Shown here in pieces: positions 41,318 to 50,470 of a stretch of 64,000 bases of DNA. This stretch comes from Opitutales bacterium UBA5694 (GTDB lineage: Bacteria; Verrucomicrobiota; Verrucomicrobiia; Opitutales; Opitutaceae). The stretch's first letter is position 1, and every line of letters starts with the position of its first letter. The notes under the pieces were generated by a model. It made no database searches and was not told where the DNA came from. It was given only the letters and a program-made list of their open reading frames with translations. The position numbers and the translations under genes were made by a program. Location of the stretch: contig DIHO01000004.1 of the NCBI GenBank assembly GCA_002420185.1, positions 84,842-148,841 of the forward strand, given 5' to 3'.

Positions 41318-42547
41318 ATGAATCTGCTCTCTTATCGCTTTACCGTGTCACGCTCCCAATCTAGTTACACGCACTCTCGCTTTGATCCGATTTCACCCCT
41401 GTGTACAATCGCTCTGTCTATTATCGGCGTCTGCTTTATCTATAGCGCCCAGCACTACCAGCAAAGCAACGACTGGATTAAGCAGATCGTATGGATCTGC
41501 GTTGGCTTAACTGCTTATGCCGTCGTTTCCTGGCTAGACTACAAAATCTTTTTGAAGTATTCTCATTTATTGTACTTCCTCGCCCTTGGGCTACTTGCCA
41601 TGGTTCCTTTCAGCCCTTGGGGCGAGGATTTCTACGGAGCTAAGCGCTGGCTCTACTTTGGTATCGGGCCAACCTTTCAGCCGAGTGAAGTAGCGAAACT
41701 TGCTTGCATCGTTATCGGAGCCAGCCTCCTTACCCGATCCGAAATCGGCAAGCTCATGGAATCGCGGCTGGCACTAGCAAAAATGACGCTTGCGATTTCT
41801 ATTCCATTCTTATTCATCTTGTTTCAACCCGATCTTGGATCGGCGCTCGTCATTCCTTCCGCCGTGTTCGCACAGCTTTACGCATCTAATCTTACCAAAT
41901 CCTTTTTCACAACCGCCTTTGCAGTATTCGCGGTTTTGGTGGGTCTCGTGGTACTTGATACTCACAACTATGGTGAGTTCGTAAGTGCGAAGGCGGAGGC
42001 GAAGGTGGGGCAAATCGTTGAACGTCCTCACTACTGGATTCCGATCCGGGACTACCAGCGACAGCGTATGATGGGCTTTATCTACCCCGGGAAGGTCGAC
42101 CGCAGGGATGCAGGCTGGAATCGGGAACAATCAATTATATCCGTTGGATCCGGCGGCTTGACAGGCAAAGGCTACCTGAAAGGCAACCAGGCCCAACTGG
42201 GCTATCTGCCTCGTGCAGTGGCCCACAACGACTTCATTTTCTCCGTTGTCGCGGAGGAAACCGGCTTTTTGGGAAGCGTAGTCGTGGTATCTCTATTCGG
42301 CTTGCTAATAGGAAACAACATCCGCATCGCCACTATCGCACGCGACCGCTTTGGTACGCTTCTTGTGGTGGGGGTGGCGACGTTGTTCACCATTCATTTC
42401 TTTGTGAATATAGCAATGACGATTGGCCTGATGCCCATAACTGGACTACCGCTCCCGTTCTTAAGTCACGGAGGCACCTTTATGGTGAGTTGCTGCGTCC
42501 TGCAAGGACTGGCACAAAGCGTGTACCGATTTCGAAAGGAATTCTAG
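41318..42547 (+). CDS. rodA: Rod shape-determining SEDS glycosyltransferase RodA
   Basis: 409 residues from ATG 41318. The polytopic SEDS protein polymerises peptidoglycan in the cell-elongation complex with PBP2. Family sequence is clear: GAKRWLYFGIGPTFQPSEVAKL (cited as parts KRWLYFG and FQPSEVAKL), LFQPDLGSALV, and later AHNDFIFSVVAEETGFLG and GLPLPFLSHGGTFM. About ten membrane segments are visible. A longer TTG form from 41198 has a hydrophobic but unrelated leader. RNase E/G follows 87 bases downstream on the same strand, an association also seen elsewhere (rodA near rng). Confidence 0.94.
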   Translation: MNLLSYRFTVSRSQSSYTHSRFDPISPLCTIALSIIGVCFIYSAQHYQQSNDWIKQIVWICVGLTAYAVVSWLDYKIFLKYSHLLYFLALGLLAMVPFSPWGEDFYGAKRWLYFGIGPTFQPSEVAKLACIVIGASLLTRSEIGKLMESRLALAKMTLAISIPFLFILFQPDLGSALVIPSAVFAQLYASNLTKSFFTTAFAVFAVLVGLVVLDTHNYGEFVSAKAEAKVGQIVERPHYWIPIRDYQRQRMMGFIYPGKVDRRDAGWNREQSIISVGSGGLTGKGYLKGNQAQLGYLPRAVAHNDFIFSVVAEETGFLGSVVVVSLFGLLIGNNIRIATIARDRFGTLLVVGVATLFTIHFFVNIAMTIGLMPITGLPLPFLSHGGTFMVSCCVLQGLAQSVYRFRKEF

Positions 42548-42634
42548 CGATGCATCTGTATCAATGCCAGAGCCTTGTTGAAACACCACAAACCCATGTG
42601 AAGGAGCCTTCTGTAAACACAATAATATTACAGA

Positions 42635-44380
42635 ATGAGCGAGAAAATAACAAAAACCGAGTCATCGGACCTTTCAACCGAGCATGAAGAAGAGCTTAGA
42701 AAACCACCTTCACGCAAACCGGCCAAACCGGTAGACCAGGCAAAACTCAAGAAAGAGGCGGATAAGCGGGCCAAGAAGCGTCCGCTTTTGACCAAGATCG
42801 TCCAGAAACTGAAAAAAAATAAGCAACCCTACCGGGAGCTTATAATAAACGCAGAACCTCTAGAAACGCGGGTCGGCCTTCTCGTTGACGGTATTTTAGA
42901 CAAGTTCGACATTGAGAGACGAAGTAGCGCACAACGCATCGTTGGTGGCATATTTAAGGGAAGGATCAAGAACTTGGATCCCGGCCTGAAAGCCGCGTTC
43001 GTGGATATCGGCCTGCCCAAGAACGCGTTTCTTCACTATTGGGACATCTTGCCACAAGCCGTCGATTCTTCTGTGGAGGTCGTTCGGGTCAATCGATCGA
43101 GCAAGCAAAAGAAGAAAAAGAAAATCACCCTAAACGATATTCCTAACCACTATCCTACAGGTACTGAAATCGTGATCCAAGTCACGAAAGGACCCATAGG
43201 CACGAAGGGGCCAAGAACGACGACTAATCTTTCACTTCCTGGCCGATTTCTCGTTCTAATGCCCTATTCCGACCAATGCGGAATATCTCGTAAAATCGAG
43301 GATATCAAAGAACGTAACCGACTAAAAAAGATCATCCGAGACCTTACCATTCCGGAGGGGATGGGAGTAATCGTCCGCACGGCAGGAGAAGGAAAGAAAG
43401 CCCGATACTTCGTACGGGATCTTCATATAATGCTAAAGACCTGGAGTAAGATTCAGAGCAAGATCGATACCGTCAAAGCGACCTCCTGCCTCTACAAGGA
43501 GCCCGATCTGAGCGAGCGAACCGTTCGCGATTTTCTGACAGAAGATGTGGATCGCGTCCTGATAGACAACCCAGTCGACCACCAGAACATTGTCGACGAC
43601 GTCAGCCAGATCTCGAAACGGTCGACCAGCAAAATTCATCTCTACCAAGACAGCATCCCGATATTCGAACGCTACAATATCGAGAACCAGATTGAGCAGA
43701 CCTTCCAGCGGGCCGTACCTTTACCTTCGGGTGGAGCCATCGTAATCGATGAAACTGAGGCTCTCATCGCCATCGATGTGAATACCGGTTCGCATCGGAA
43801 TAAGGGGAAAGAGAACGACACCATTTTCCAGGTCAATTGTGAAGCTGCCGCTGAAATCGCCCGACAGATCCGACTCCGTAATATCGGCGGACTAGTCATC
43901 ATCGATTTCATCGACATGAAACAGCGGAAGCACCGTAATGCGATTCTCAGCCAGATGCGAGACCACATGGGGCTGGATAAAGCCAAAACGCATATACTAC
44001 CCATTTCTCCACTGGGAATCATGCAGATGACTCGCCAGCGAATGCAGGAAAGCGTGTCTTCCGGATTGTATACAGATTGCCCCTACTGTCGCGGTAAAGG
44101 CATCGTCAAATCCGCAACTACCGTTAGTGTGGAGCTACAAAGAAAACTTTCCGGAATCGTTCGAAGAGCTCGTAACCGGACTACCGATGCGGCTAAGGCG
44201 ATCAAGCTTCGCGTGCTCGTGAATCCGACGATCATCGACCGTCTCCGCGAAGAGGATGCGGATCTGCTCATTAGTTTGGAAAAGGACTACAATGCGCAGC
44301 TTACTTTCCGCTCTGATCCGAATTTCCATATCGAGAACTACCGAGTAATCGACGTCGAAACTGGGGCGGCTTACGGATGA
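42635..44380 (+). CDS. rng: Ribonuclease E/G family endoribonuclease
   Basis: 581 residues, the size of RNase G plus a short lysine-rich N-terminal extension (about 1-65). The S1-like region (VGGIFKGRIKNLDPGLKAAF, IGLPKNAFLHYWD) is followed by the catalytic core: ISRKIEDIKERN, IVIDETEALIAIDVNTG with the metal-binding Asp, RLRNIGGLVIIDFIDM with the second Asp, and the zinc-link CPYCRGKG. It processes rRNA and turns over mRNA. No long C-terminal degradosome scaffold is present, so RNase G-like is the better match. Confidence 0.93.
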   Translation: MSEKITKTESSDLSTEHEEELRKPPSRKPAKPVDQAKLKKEADKRAKKRPLLTKIVQKLKKNKQPYRELIINAEPLETRVGLLVDGILDKFDIERRSSAQRIVGGIFKGRIKNLDPGLKAAFVDIGLPKNAFLHYWDILPQAVDSSVEVVRVNRSSKQKKKKKITLNDIPNHYPTGTEIVIQVTKGPIGTKGPRTTTNLSLPGRFLVLMPYSDQCGISRKIEDIKERNRLKKIIRDLTIPEGMGVIVRTAGEGKKARYFVRDLHIMLKTWSKIQSKIDTVKATSCLYKEPDLSERTVRDFLTEDVDRVLIDNPVDHQNIVDDVSQISKRSTSKIHLYQDSIPIFERYNIENQIEQTFQRAVPLPSGGAIVIDETEALIAIDVNTGSHRNKGKENDTIFQVNCEAAAEIARQIRLRNIGGLVIIDFIDMKQRKHRNAILSQMRDHMGLDKAKTHILPISPLGIMQMTRQRMQESVSSGLYTDCPYCRGKGIVKSATTVSVELQRKLSGIVRRARNRTTDAAKAIKLRVLVNPTIIDRLREEDADLLISLEKDYNAQLTFRSDPNFHIENYRVIDVETGAAYG

Positions 44381-44401
44381 CCATAACTAGGTTTTTCAAA
44401 A

Positions 44402-45004
44402 TCTGCGAATCAGCTGGCCGATTCTCTCATCGATCCCGAAAAGCTAATTCAGGAACTGGGCGTAGCTGGCCTCGATCACTTCTCCGGCGAGTACTGTAAG
44501 CGCCTGCACGATCCTGGTATTCAGCTAGGAAAACCGTTTGCAGTGATATCTCAAGCACTCCAGCTTCTAGTGATGCTGAGGTTAATGTTAGAAAGTTTAC
44601 GATTAACCGCAGGGATCAAGGTCCTCGATTTCGGCTCCGGTCCTTGCTGGATATAAAAGGTTCTCTGGCAAAATGATTACTCCGTCATTGATGAATATGT
44701 ATCTGTTTAATAACTACAATTAGGGGAATCAATATTCAACGACTACCCAATTCCGAACCAACCTTCCTGCTCTTGGGAATTTAGATTGTTTGACGGCCAT
44801 AGTCTCCAGCTGAAAGCCGAAGAGATCGATCGCATCATCTGCTTCCATGCGTTTCACCATGTACCCAATCAGGAGGAAATCGTTCATGAATTCTTTCGGG
44901 TGTTGCGAAACGGATGCACTATAGTCTTCAACGAACCGCAAGGTATCCATTCAATGTTTGCTGGTTCGAACCGCTCGGCTCGAAGGCAGTTCTTGTTGAG
45001 ATAA
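44402..45004 (+). pseudogene. Decayed SAM-dependent methyltransferase
   Basis: From about 44417 the frame reads LADSLIDPEKLIQELGVAGL and, further on, GIKVLDFGSGPCW, the SAM-binding motif I. A TAA at 44653-44655 then stops it. Beyond a degraded middle, the frame containing 44786-45004 resumes with RLFDGHSLQLKAEEIDRIIC, FHAFHHVPNQEEIVHEFFRV and LRNGCTIVFNEPQGIHS, the later part of the same fold. Both halves fit one methyltransferase family I recall from glycan and EPS loci. The middle has lost about 40 residues and carries stops, so no working enzyme remains. The stretch 45005-45218 shows nothing. Confidence 0.7.
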
Positions 45005-45218
45005 AAGTTTAAGCCTAGAACCCCATCTTGTGGCTTGTATCAATAAAAGGAGAGTAGACAGTTGCTCCAAAACCGCTCTGATTTGGATTTCCTGAAAACT
45101 AGTTGAAGTTTCCATTCGGCCTCCAAACGTGAGATTTTAAAACAACCGATACGGAATCCCAAGATCTTAGTCCCAAAAATATTGTGGCGAGGGAGCAGCT
45201 AGCTTTTAGAAACCCCAA

Positions 45219-46238
45219 CTAAAATCCGATTCCTACCGTTTTGGTGCGTACCCTGCAGACATACATATCAACGGTTATGTAAAGTGTGGATCCATCGTCG
45301 CCCCAAGTGCAATTGCTCGAATGCTCTCCCATTTCGATTCTTCCTAGTAGATCCCCTTGCGGAGAAAAAATGTAAATTCCCGCAGGACCCGACGCCCACA
45401 AGTTTCCCTTCCGATCAACGGTCATCCCGTCGGCATTTCCAACACCGTCTTTCTTGAATTTGAGAGCATTGTATAAGAGATTTCCCTTCCCGATTGTTCC
45501 ATCTCCCTTGACCACATACGATCTCCAAAGAGGAGCCGAGCTATCGGATTGGGCAACGTAGAGGGTTTTCCCATCCGGCGAAAGAGCAATCCCGTTGGGC
45601 CGAGTGAACTCCTTGGTCAGGAGTTCAACCTCCCCGTTAGGCCGAAGCAGAAACACGCCACAGTAATCCATTTCTCGCCGCGGATCGTCTTGCCTTTCGG
45701 GCAAGCCGTAAATCGGATCGGTAAAATAGAGATTTCCGTTTGGATGGTAAACCAAATCGTTTGGGCTATTAAATCGCTTCCCTTTGTAGTTGTCCGCTAA
45801 GGTTCGTTTTCCACCATCTTTGGTGAGGACAGATATTCGCCGATCCCCATGCTCGCACAAAGTCAGTCGTCCCATTGCATCAAAAAGCAGCCCGTTGCTA
45901 CCAGGCTCCCTTCCGTAATCCACAATACCTGTATATCCCGCTGGCCGTAAATACTCGTGCAATCCCTCCGTCTCGCTCCATTTCATCACGACATTTCGTG
46001 GGATATCCGAGAATACTAAAAAACCACCTTCTTTATTCCAGGCGGGTCCTTCGGTCCAGGCGAACCCGGAGGCAATAACCTCGATCGGGGCTTCTTCATC
46101 AATGAGTTCGTCCAAACGATCATCGAACTTGTTAATTTTTCCAATCACCGGGTAATTGCTCGGAGTATCCGTGTTTCCTGAGAGACTATTTAACGCAATG
46201 GAAGCGACACACGCGAAAAGAAAAGGATAGCGTTTCAT
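45219..46238 (-). CDS. Exported SMP-30/gluconolactonase family protein
   Basis: 339 residues with a signal peptide (RYPFLFACVASIALNSLSG). The six-bladed propeller motifs are FAWTEGPAWNKEGGFLVFSDI, GSNGLLFDAMGRLTLCEHGD, RFNSPNDLVYHPNGNLYFTDP, GIALSPDGKTLYVAQSD and NADGMTVDRKGNLW. Metal-binding Glu, Asn and Asp positions typical of gluconolactonases are present. The likely role is hydrolysis of a sugar lactone outside the cytoplasm, which fits the sugar-acid genes in this window, but the substrate is not shown. It is divergent from the BON-domain gene. Confidence 0.85.
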   Translation of the reverse strand: MKRYPFLFACVASIALNSLSGNTDTPSNYPVIGKINKFDDRLDELIDEEAPIEVIASGFAWTEGPAWNKEGGFLVFSDIPRNVVMKWSETEGLHEYLRPAGYTGIVDYGREPGSNGLLFDAMGRLTLCEHGDRRISVLTKDGGKRTLADNYKGKRFNSPNDLVYHPNGNLYFTDPIYGLPERQDDPRREMDYCGVFLLRPNGEVELLTKEFTRPNGIALSPDGKTLYVAQSDSSAPLWRSYVVKGDGTIGKGNLLYNALKFKKDGVGNADGMTVDRKGNLWASGPAGIYIFSPQGDLLGRIEMGEHSSNCTWGDDGSTLYITVDMYVCRVRTKTVGIGF

Positions 46239-46389
46239 TTCTCTATCCTCTAACTCGGCCCTCGATTGTCCATTTTATTATCAGCCCGCTAATATACAAA
46301 AGCCAAACCTTTATCCGAACTCCAGAGGATCACTCATTGACTAATTGAGTGCTCTAGGAAACTATTTTTGCTCGCTCCCTTTTTAGACC

Positions 46390-46878
46390 ATGAAAACTTT
46401 CTTTATCGCTTTAATTCTCGGCATTTTTATCGGTGCCACAATCACGACCTTCTACAACTCACCCGAATCGGCCGATAATCTAATTTCCTCGATTTCGGGA
46501 AACTCCTCCTCTTCGATCCAGTCTAGAGACGAGATTGTCGAGAAAGCCAAAGAATCGGCGGGGAAGATCGCTGCGAAGATCAAGGAAGGCACCCAGAACC
46601 TACTGGAAAACACCAAGGAGGAACGGGCTGAGCTAGTAGAAAGAGGACGGGAGATAGTCGATTCTGCAACGGATGCCACGATCAAGGCTAAGATCGCAGC
46701 AAAGCTAAAAGAAGATTCATCGGTCGACGCGGAACGAATTGAGATCCTAGTGAAAAATCGATCCGTCATTCTTTCAGGTGAAGTTTCTTCTAGTGAAGAA
46801 ACGAAAAAAGCCCGAGATATTGCCCTAGATATTCAATCGGTAATAGACGTCAGATCGAATCTGAAAATTGCTCCCTAG
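46390..46878 (+). CDS. BON-domain protein with membrane anchor
   Basis: 162 residues. The N-terminus (KTFFIALILGIFIGATITTFY) is a signal-anchor, followed by a helical, lysine-rich stretch (about 50-100). The C-terminal 60 residues form one BON domain: DATIKAKIAAKLKEDSSVDA, then VKNRSVILSGEVSSSEE and VIDVRSNLKI. BON proteins bind lipid or membranes and often act in envelope stress. It precedes the glycerate kinase by 59 bases on the same strand, though a functional link is not obvious. Confidence 0.8.
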   Translation: MKTFFIALILGIFIGATITTFYNSPESADNLISSISGNSSSSIQSRDEIVEKAKESAGKIAAKIKEGTQNLLENTKEERAELVERGREIVDSATDATIKAKIAAKLKEDSSVDAERIEILVKNRSVILSGEVSSSEETKKARDIALDIQSVIDVRSNLKIAP

Positions 46879-46937
46879 CGAGCTCGAACAGTCGCCGATC
46901 CCAATAAACTCCTTCCTCTTTAGGCGAGCTTTCCCAG

Positions 46938-48113
46938 ATGCACGTTCTAGTCGCATTCGACAAATTTAAAGACGCACTATCGGCCCGCGATACTTGCAAA
47001 ATAGCGGTTGAGGCGATCAAAAAATGCCGCCCTGAATGGGTGATTGAAACTGCTCCCCTAGCAGACGGTGGTGACGGGTTTTGCGATACGCTTACCGGTT
47101 GCCTCAACGGCGAATTTCACGAAACAACCGTCTCCGGTCCTTTGGCCAAAAAGGTTAAGGCTAAATTTGGTATTGTATCAGCAGATAGACTACAAAGTAC
47201 CGTTTTTTCACTTCTCAATTGGAAATCCAATCTAAAAAAGATCGCCGTTATCGAGTTGGCCGAAAGCAGTGGCATATCCCTCACCCCGCTAGAGAAGCGA
47301 TCACCCTGGACGACCACTACTGCAGGTCTAGGAGAAGTCATCCAATCTGCAATCGACCATGGAGCCAACGGAGCGATTGTCGGACTCGGTGGATCAGCAA
47401 CGCATGACCTTGGACTCGGAGCACTTTGGAAGCTTGGATTCCAATTTCTAGACGAAAGCGGTGCTGTAATTAACAAAGCTCCCTCTCCGGAAATTTGGCC
47501 CACTATTGATCGAATTGAGGCATGCTCTGGCGTTCTACCCAAAGGCTTCGAGTTGAGGGTCGCTTGCGATGTCGAGAACCCGCTGCTGGGACCCATGGGA
47601 GCCGCTGCCATTTTTGGGCCCCAAAAAGGCCTTCTCCCCTCAAACTACGACGAACTCGAATTCGCAACTTCCCAAATGGCGAAAATGCTCTGCGACGCCT
47701 GTGCTGTACCATACCAATCTATGGCACAACCCGGTACTGGAGCGGCGGGCGGGGCGGCGTTCGGTCTTAAAGTAGGACTCGGCACCCATATCGTCCCGGG
47801 TTACGAACTGGTGAAAAACTGGATCGGATTGAACGCTAAGCTCGATAGAGCAAACATCGTTATAACTGGAGAGGGTCGGTTCGACGCTTCCTCTCTTCAG
47901 GGGAAAGGTCCAGGAGCCTTGGCATTGGAATCAATAGCGAATGGTAAGCAGCTCTTCGTGTTTGCGGGCGGCCTGGGTGGACTTGAAAAGTCCAATTTTC
48001 CAACCGATTCGACTCATGCCATTTCGCCCATCGGAATGCCGCTAGCGGAAGCACTCCAGACAACCGGTAGGAATCTACAAAGGGCGATTGAATCAGTTTT
48101 TGGAACTAGCTAA
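46938..48113 (+). CDS. glxK: Glycerate kinase, GlxK/GarK type
   Basis: 391-residue kinase that phosphorylates D-glycerate for entry into glycolysis. The type I fold shows HVLVAFDKFKDALSA at the start, ETAPLADGGDGFCDTLT (with the conserved A-D-G-G-x-G), IVGLGGSATHDLGLGA, GPMGAAAIFGPQKGL, GTGAAGGAAFGL and ITGEGRFDASSLQGKGP. Phosphorylation at C2 or C3 cannot be told here. It fits sugar-acid catabolism alongside the lactonase-like and xylonate dehydratase genes. Confidence 0.92.
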   Translation: MHVLVAFDKFKDALSARDTCKIAVEAIKKCRPEWVIETAPLADGGDGFCDTLTGCLNGEFHETTVSGPLAKKVKAKFGIVSADRLQSTVFSLLNWKSNLKKIAVIELAESSGISLTPLEKRSPWTTTTAGLGEVIQSAIDHGANGAIVGLGGSATHDLGLGALWKLGFQFLDESGAVINKAPSPEIWPTIDRIEACSGVLPKGFELRVACDVENPLLGPMGAAAIFGPQKGLLPSNYDELEFATSQMAKMLCDACAVPYQSMAQPGTGAAGGAAFGLKVGLGTHIVPGYELVKNWIGLNAKLDRANIVITGEGRFDASSLQGKGPGALALESIANGKQLFVFAGGLGGLEKSNFPTDSTHAISPIGMPLAEALQTTGRNLQRAIESVFGTS

Positions 48114-48880
48114 TTTCACAGTCGTTCCTAGTACTGGAGACATTAAACCCCAAGGATCAAACCTCTGCTAATATGAAGGTGTTCGGAGCCGATATTAGTG
48201 TACGAGTAAGCATTCCTCAAAATCGGGTGCCATAATAGCTTAAGACTAGCTGACAAAATGGGACGCTTTTATCGGCTACCACGACTCATATCAAGACTGC
48301 TCCCCCAGTGAACCTCATTGCGACCAAACCTGCCTTTTAGTCGCTAAGTGCGGGTGCGTAGACATATCCGAATAAGGAGAGCCAAGCGGTTACTTCGCCC
48401 GCTCCCCAGAAAAGCCACGCTCCACCGCTGGCCAATCTTGAAACGGTTCGCCTAGACTGCCCGCAAACGGCTCTACTTTTGATCTTTTCGAAAGCGAGAG
48501 GTGAGCATCGCTCTGGACATCGGCTTCGCTATCACGTTTCTACCGTTTTTTGGTATCCAATTCATATTGGCGTTCGCCATAGCCTTAACCCTCCATGAAA
48601 ACCCCCGGTGATTGTGGGAAAACAGCTGGTTGCGAATCTAACTGCAATGCACGCTATTCATCCAGCCCTCAATATGCTCGCTAACGATATCCTCGGTTTT
48701 TTAGGTATTGGGGAAATCGAATCTCGTTTCAGACAAGTCGCCGTCTCCAACACAATTGGCGGATTGGTTGCAGGAATCACACTCGGGTTCATTTTCGACG
48801 TGATCTACCGAATCGCCTTCTCCCGCACAAAGAAGAGCCATGAAAATCTAAAGAGAATACTTAAAAAATAGCATTCCGGT
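48114..48880. other. Gap with a decayed DUF2062 gene
   Basis: The first 250 bases (48114-48368) show no gene. The remainder is the pseudogene listed separately. Confidence 0.5.
48369..48871 (+). pseudogene. Decayed DUF2062-type membrane protein
   Basis: The frame starting in the region of 48369 gives KATLHRWPILKRFA, then a TAG at 48453-48455, TARKRLYF, a TGA at 48480-48482, and SFRKREVSIALDIGFAITFL, PFFGIQFILAFAIALTLHEN. It then meets a TGA, and similarity moves to another frame (48608 onward) as VIVGKQLVANLTAMHAIHPA and LNMLANDILGFLGIG, ending at 48871. Joined, these match the order of DUF2062 proteins (F-P-x-F-G-x-Q, then the N-P-x-T region, then a late helix). Two nonsense codons and a frameshift mean it is broken. 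Confidence 0.6.
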
Positions 48881-48946
48881 TTGCCCAAAGGCCTAATATC
48901 CCCAATCTTCGGTGTGAACGATGATTCTTTCGCCCGACTTTTCTCT

Positions 48947-50257
48947 ATGATACGCACATTTTCCATCGCTGCTTTCCTCGTATTCTTTCAGGGAGCATAT
49001 CTTTTTTCCCAGAATATTTTTCCCCAAATTTCTAATACAGCTCGATTGTTTGTTCACGCCCAAACAAGCAGCTACCTGAGCCCGCAAATAAAGCTCGGTA
49101 TCGACGTCCTGGCCGACCAAAACTTTTTCCCTCTGCTTGGGAAGCGAGTCGGGCTACTCACCCACCCAGCTGGCGTCAATCGATTGGGGATCTCCACTGT
49201 TCGGATCCTCTACCAAAATAAGTCCGTCAATCTCGTGGCACTATTCGGACCGGAACACGGGATTTATGGGAATGAAAAGGCAAACGAGCCCATTGACAAC
49301 GCCACCGATCCCAGAACCGGACTGCCCGTTTACTCCTTGTACGGCAAATACCGTAAGCCTACGTCAGAGATGCTCTCAGGCCTCGACGTCCTAGTGATTG
49401 ATCTTCAGGATATTGGGACTCGCTCCTACACTTATATCAGCTGCATGAAGCTGACCCTTGAGGCGGCCTTCGAGAACCGTGTCGAGGTCATTATTCTTGA
49501 CCGTCCAAACCCTCTCGGAGGCATTAAGGTCGATGGACCGCCGATGGACACTCAATGGAAAAGCTATGTTGGAGCGTTTAATATTCCCTATGTTCATGGT
49601 CTGACGATCGGGGAACTTGCCCGGATGGCCGTTTCTATACCCGGTGTTCTCGATATACCGGACTCGACCCGCAGGGCGGGCAAATTGACAGTAGTGACCA
49701 TGGATGGATGGCGACGCTACATGAGCTGGCCAAGCCTTGGGCTCAAGTGGATCGCCCCTTCACCCAATATTCCCGATTTTCCCGCAGCCGTTGGATACGC
49801 AATGACCGGACTCGGAGCACAAATCGGTAATTTCAAACACGGAATAGGGAGCGAATACCCATTCAGAATCCTGACCCATAAAAACGCATCGCTCGATCAG
49901 CTCGAAGCAGAGCTCAAACGCAGATTGATTCCTGGCCTGTCCTTTGAGCGCAAATCCTTTCAGAATGGAGCCCAAATTGGATTGTACGTCAAAGTTGAAG
50001 ATTGGAGCACCTGGAATCCTACCGAGCTCAGTTTTCACATGATGCAAATCACTGCCCAATTCGATTTTTCAAACCCGTTTGCGAGCGCCACGAGCAATCG
50101 AGGCGAATTGTTCAACAAACACGTAGGGTCTTCCAGTTGGTGGCGTGAAATCACGCAAAAGGGAGCGAACGCAAATCGCATGGGGTTTGTTGTCGCCTGG
50201 CAGCGCCAAGCGAAACAATTTCAGATCCAAAGTAGCAGTTACTGGCTTTACGAATAG
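48947..50257 (+). CDS. DUF1343 family protein, NamZ-like exo-beta-N-acetylmuramidase
   Basis: About 436 residues from ATG 48947, with a signal peptide (IRTFSIAAFLVFFQGAYLF). Conserved DUF1343 sequence is clear: KRVGLLTHPAGVNR, LVALFGPEHGIYGNEKANE, VYSLYGKYRKPTSEML, VLVIDLQDIGTRSYTYIS, VIILDRPNPLGG and YVHGLTIGELA. Characterised relatives (NamZ) remove N-acetylmuramic acid from the non-reducing end of glycan chains in wall recycling. The start at 48881 (TTG) would precede the signal peptide and is rejected. It is separated from the sugar operon by about 210 bases. Confidence 0.9.
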   Translation: MIRTFSIAAFLVFFQGAYLFSQNIFPQISNTARLFVHAQTSSYLSPQIKLGIDVLADQNFFPLLGKRVGLLTHPAGVNRLGISTVRILYQNKSVNLVALFGPEHGIYGNEKANEPIDNATDPRTGLPVYSLYGKYRKPTSEMLSGLDVLVIDLQDIGTRSYTYISCMKLTLEAAFENRVEVIILDRPNPLGGIKVDGPPMDTQWKSYVGAFNIPYVHGLTIGELARMAVSIPGVLDIPDSTRRAGKLTVVTMDGWRRYMSWPSLGLKWIAPSPNIPDFPAAVGYAMTGLGAQIGNFKHGIGSEYPFRILTHKNASLDQLEAELKRRLIPGLSFERKSFQNGAQIGLYVKVEDWSTWNPTELSFHMMQITAQFDFSNPFASATSNRGELFNKHVGSSSWWREITQKGANANRMGFVVAWQRQAKQFQIQSSSYWLYE

Positions 50258-50470
50258 CCGATTTGCTTCCTTTAAATGCTGCGGTTCGTCACGTATCCAT
50301 CCTGCTCCCACATTACCCAAAAGGTGAGTTGGCATCCTTCGCTTATCTTTACTCGAATCTACAGTTTAGGTCGAGGTGACATTTCTCATTGATTACGAGA
50401 TAGGATTCCGTCAGAAAAACCGTCCACTTCATTATCAAAACCAACAGTCCCAACCCAAATAACACGCGCT

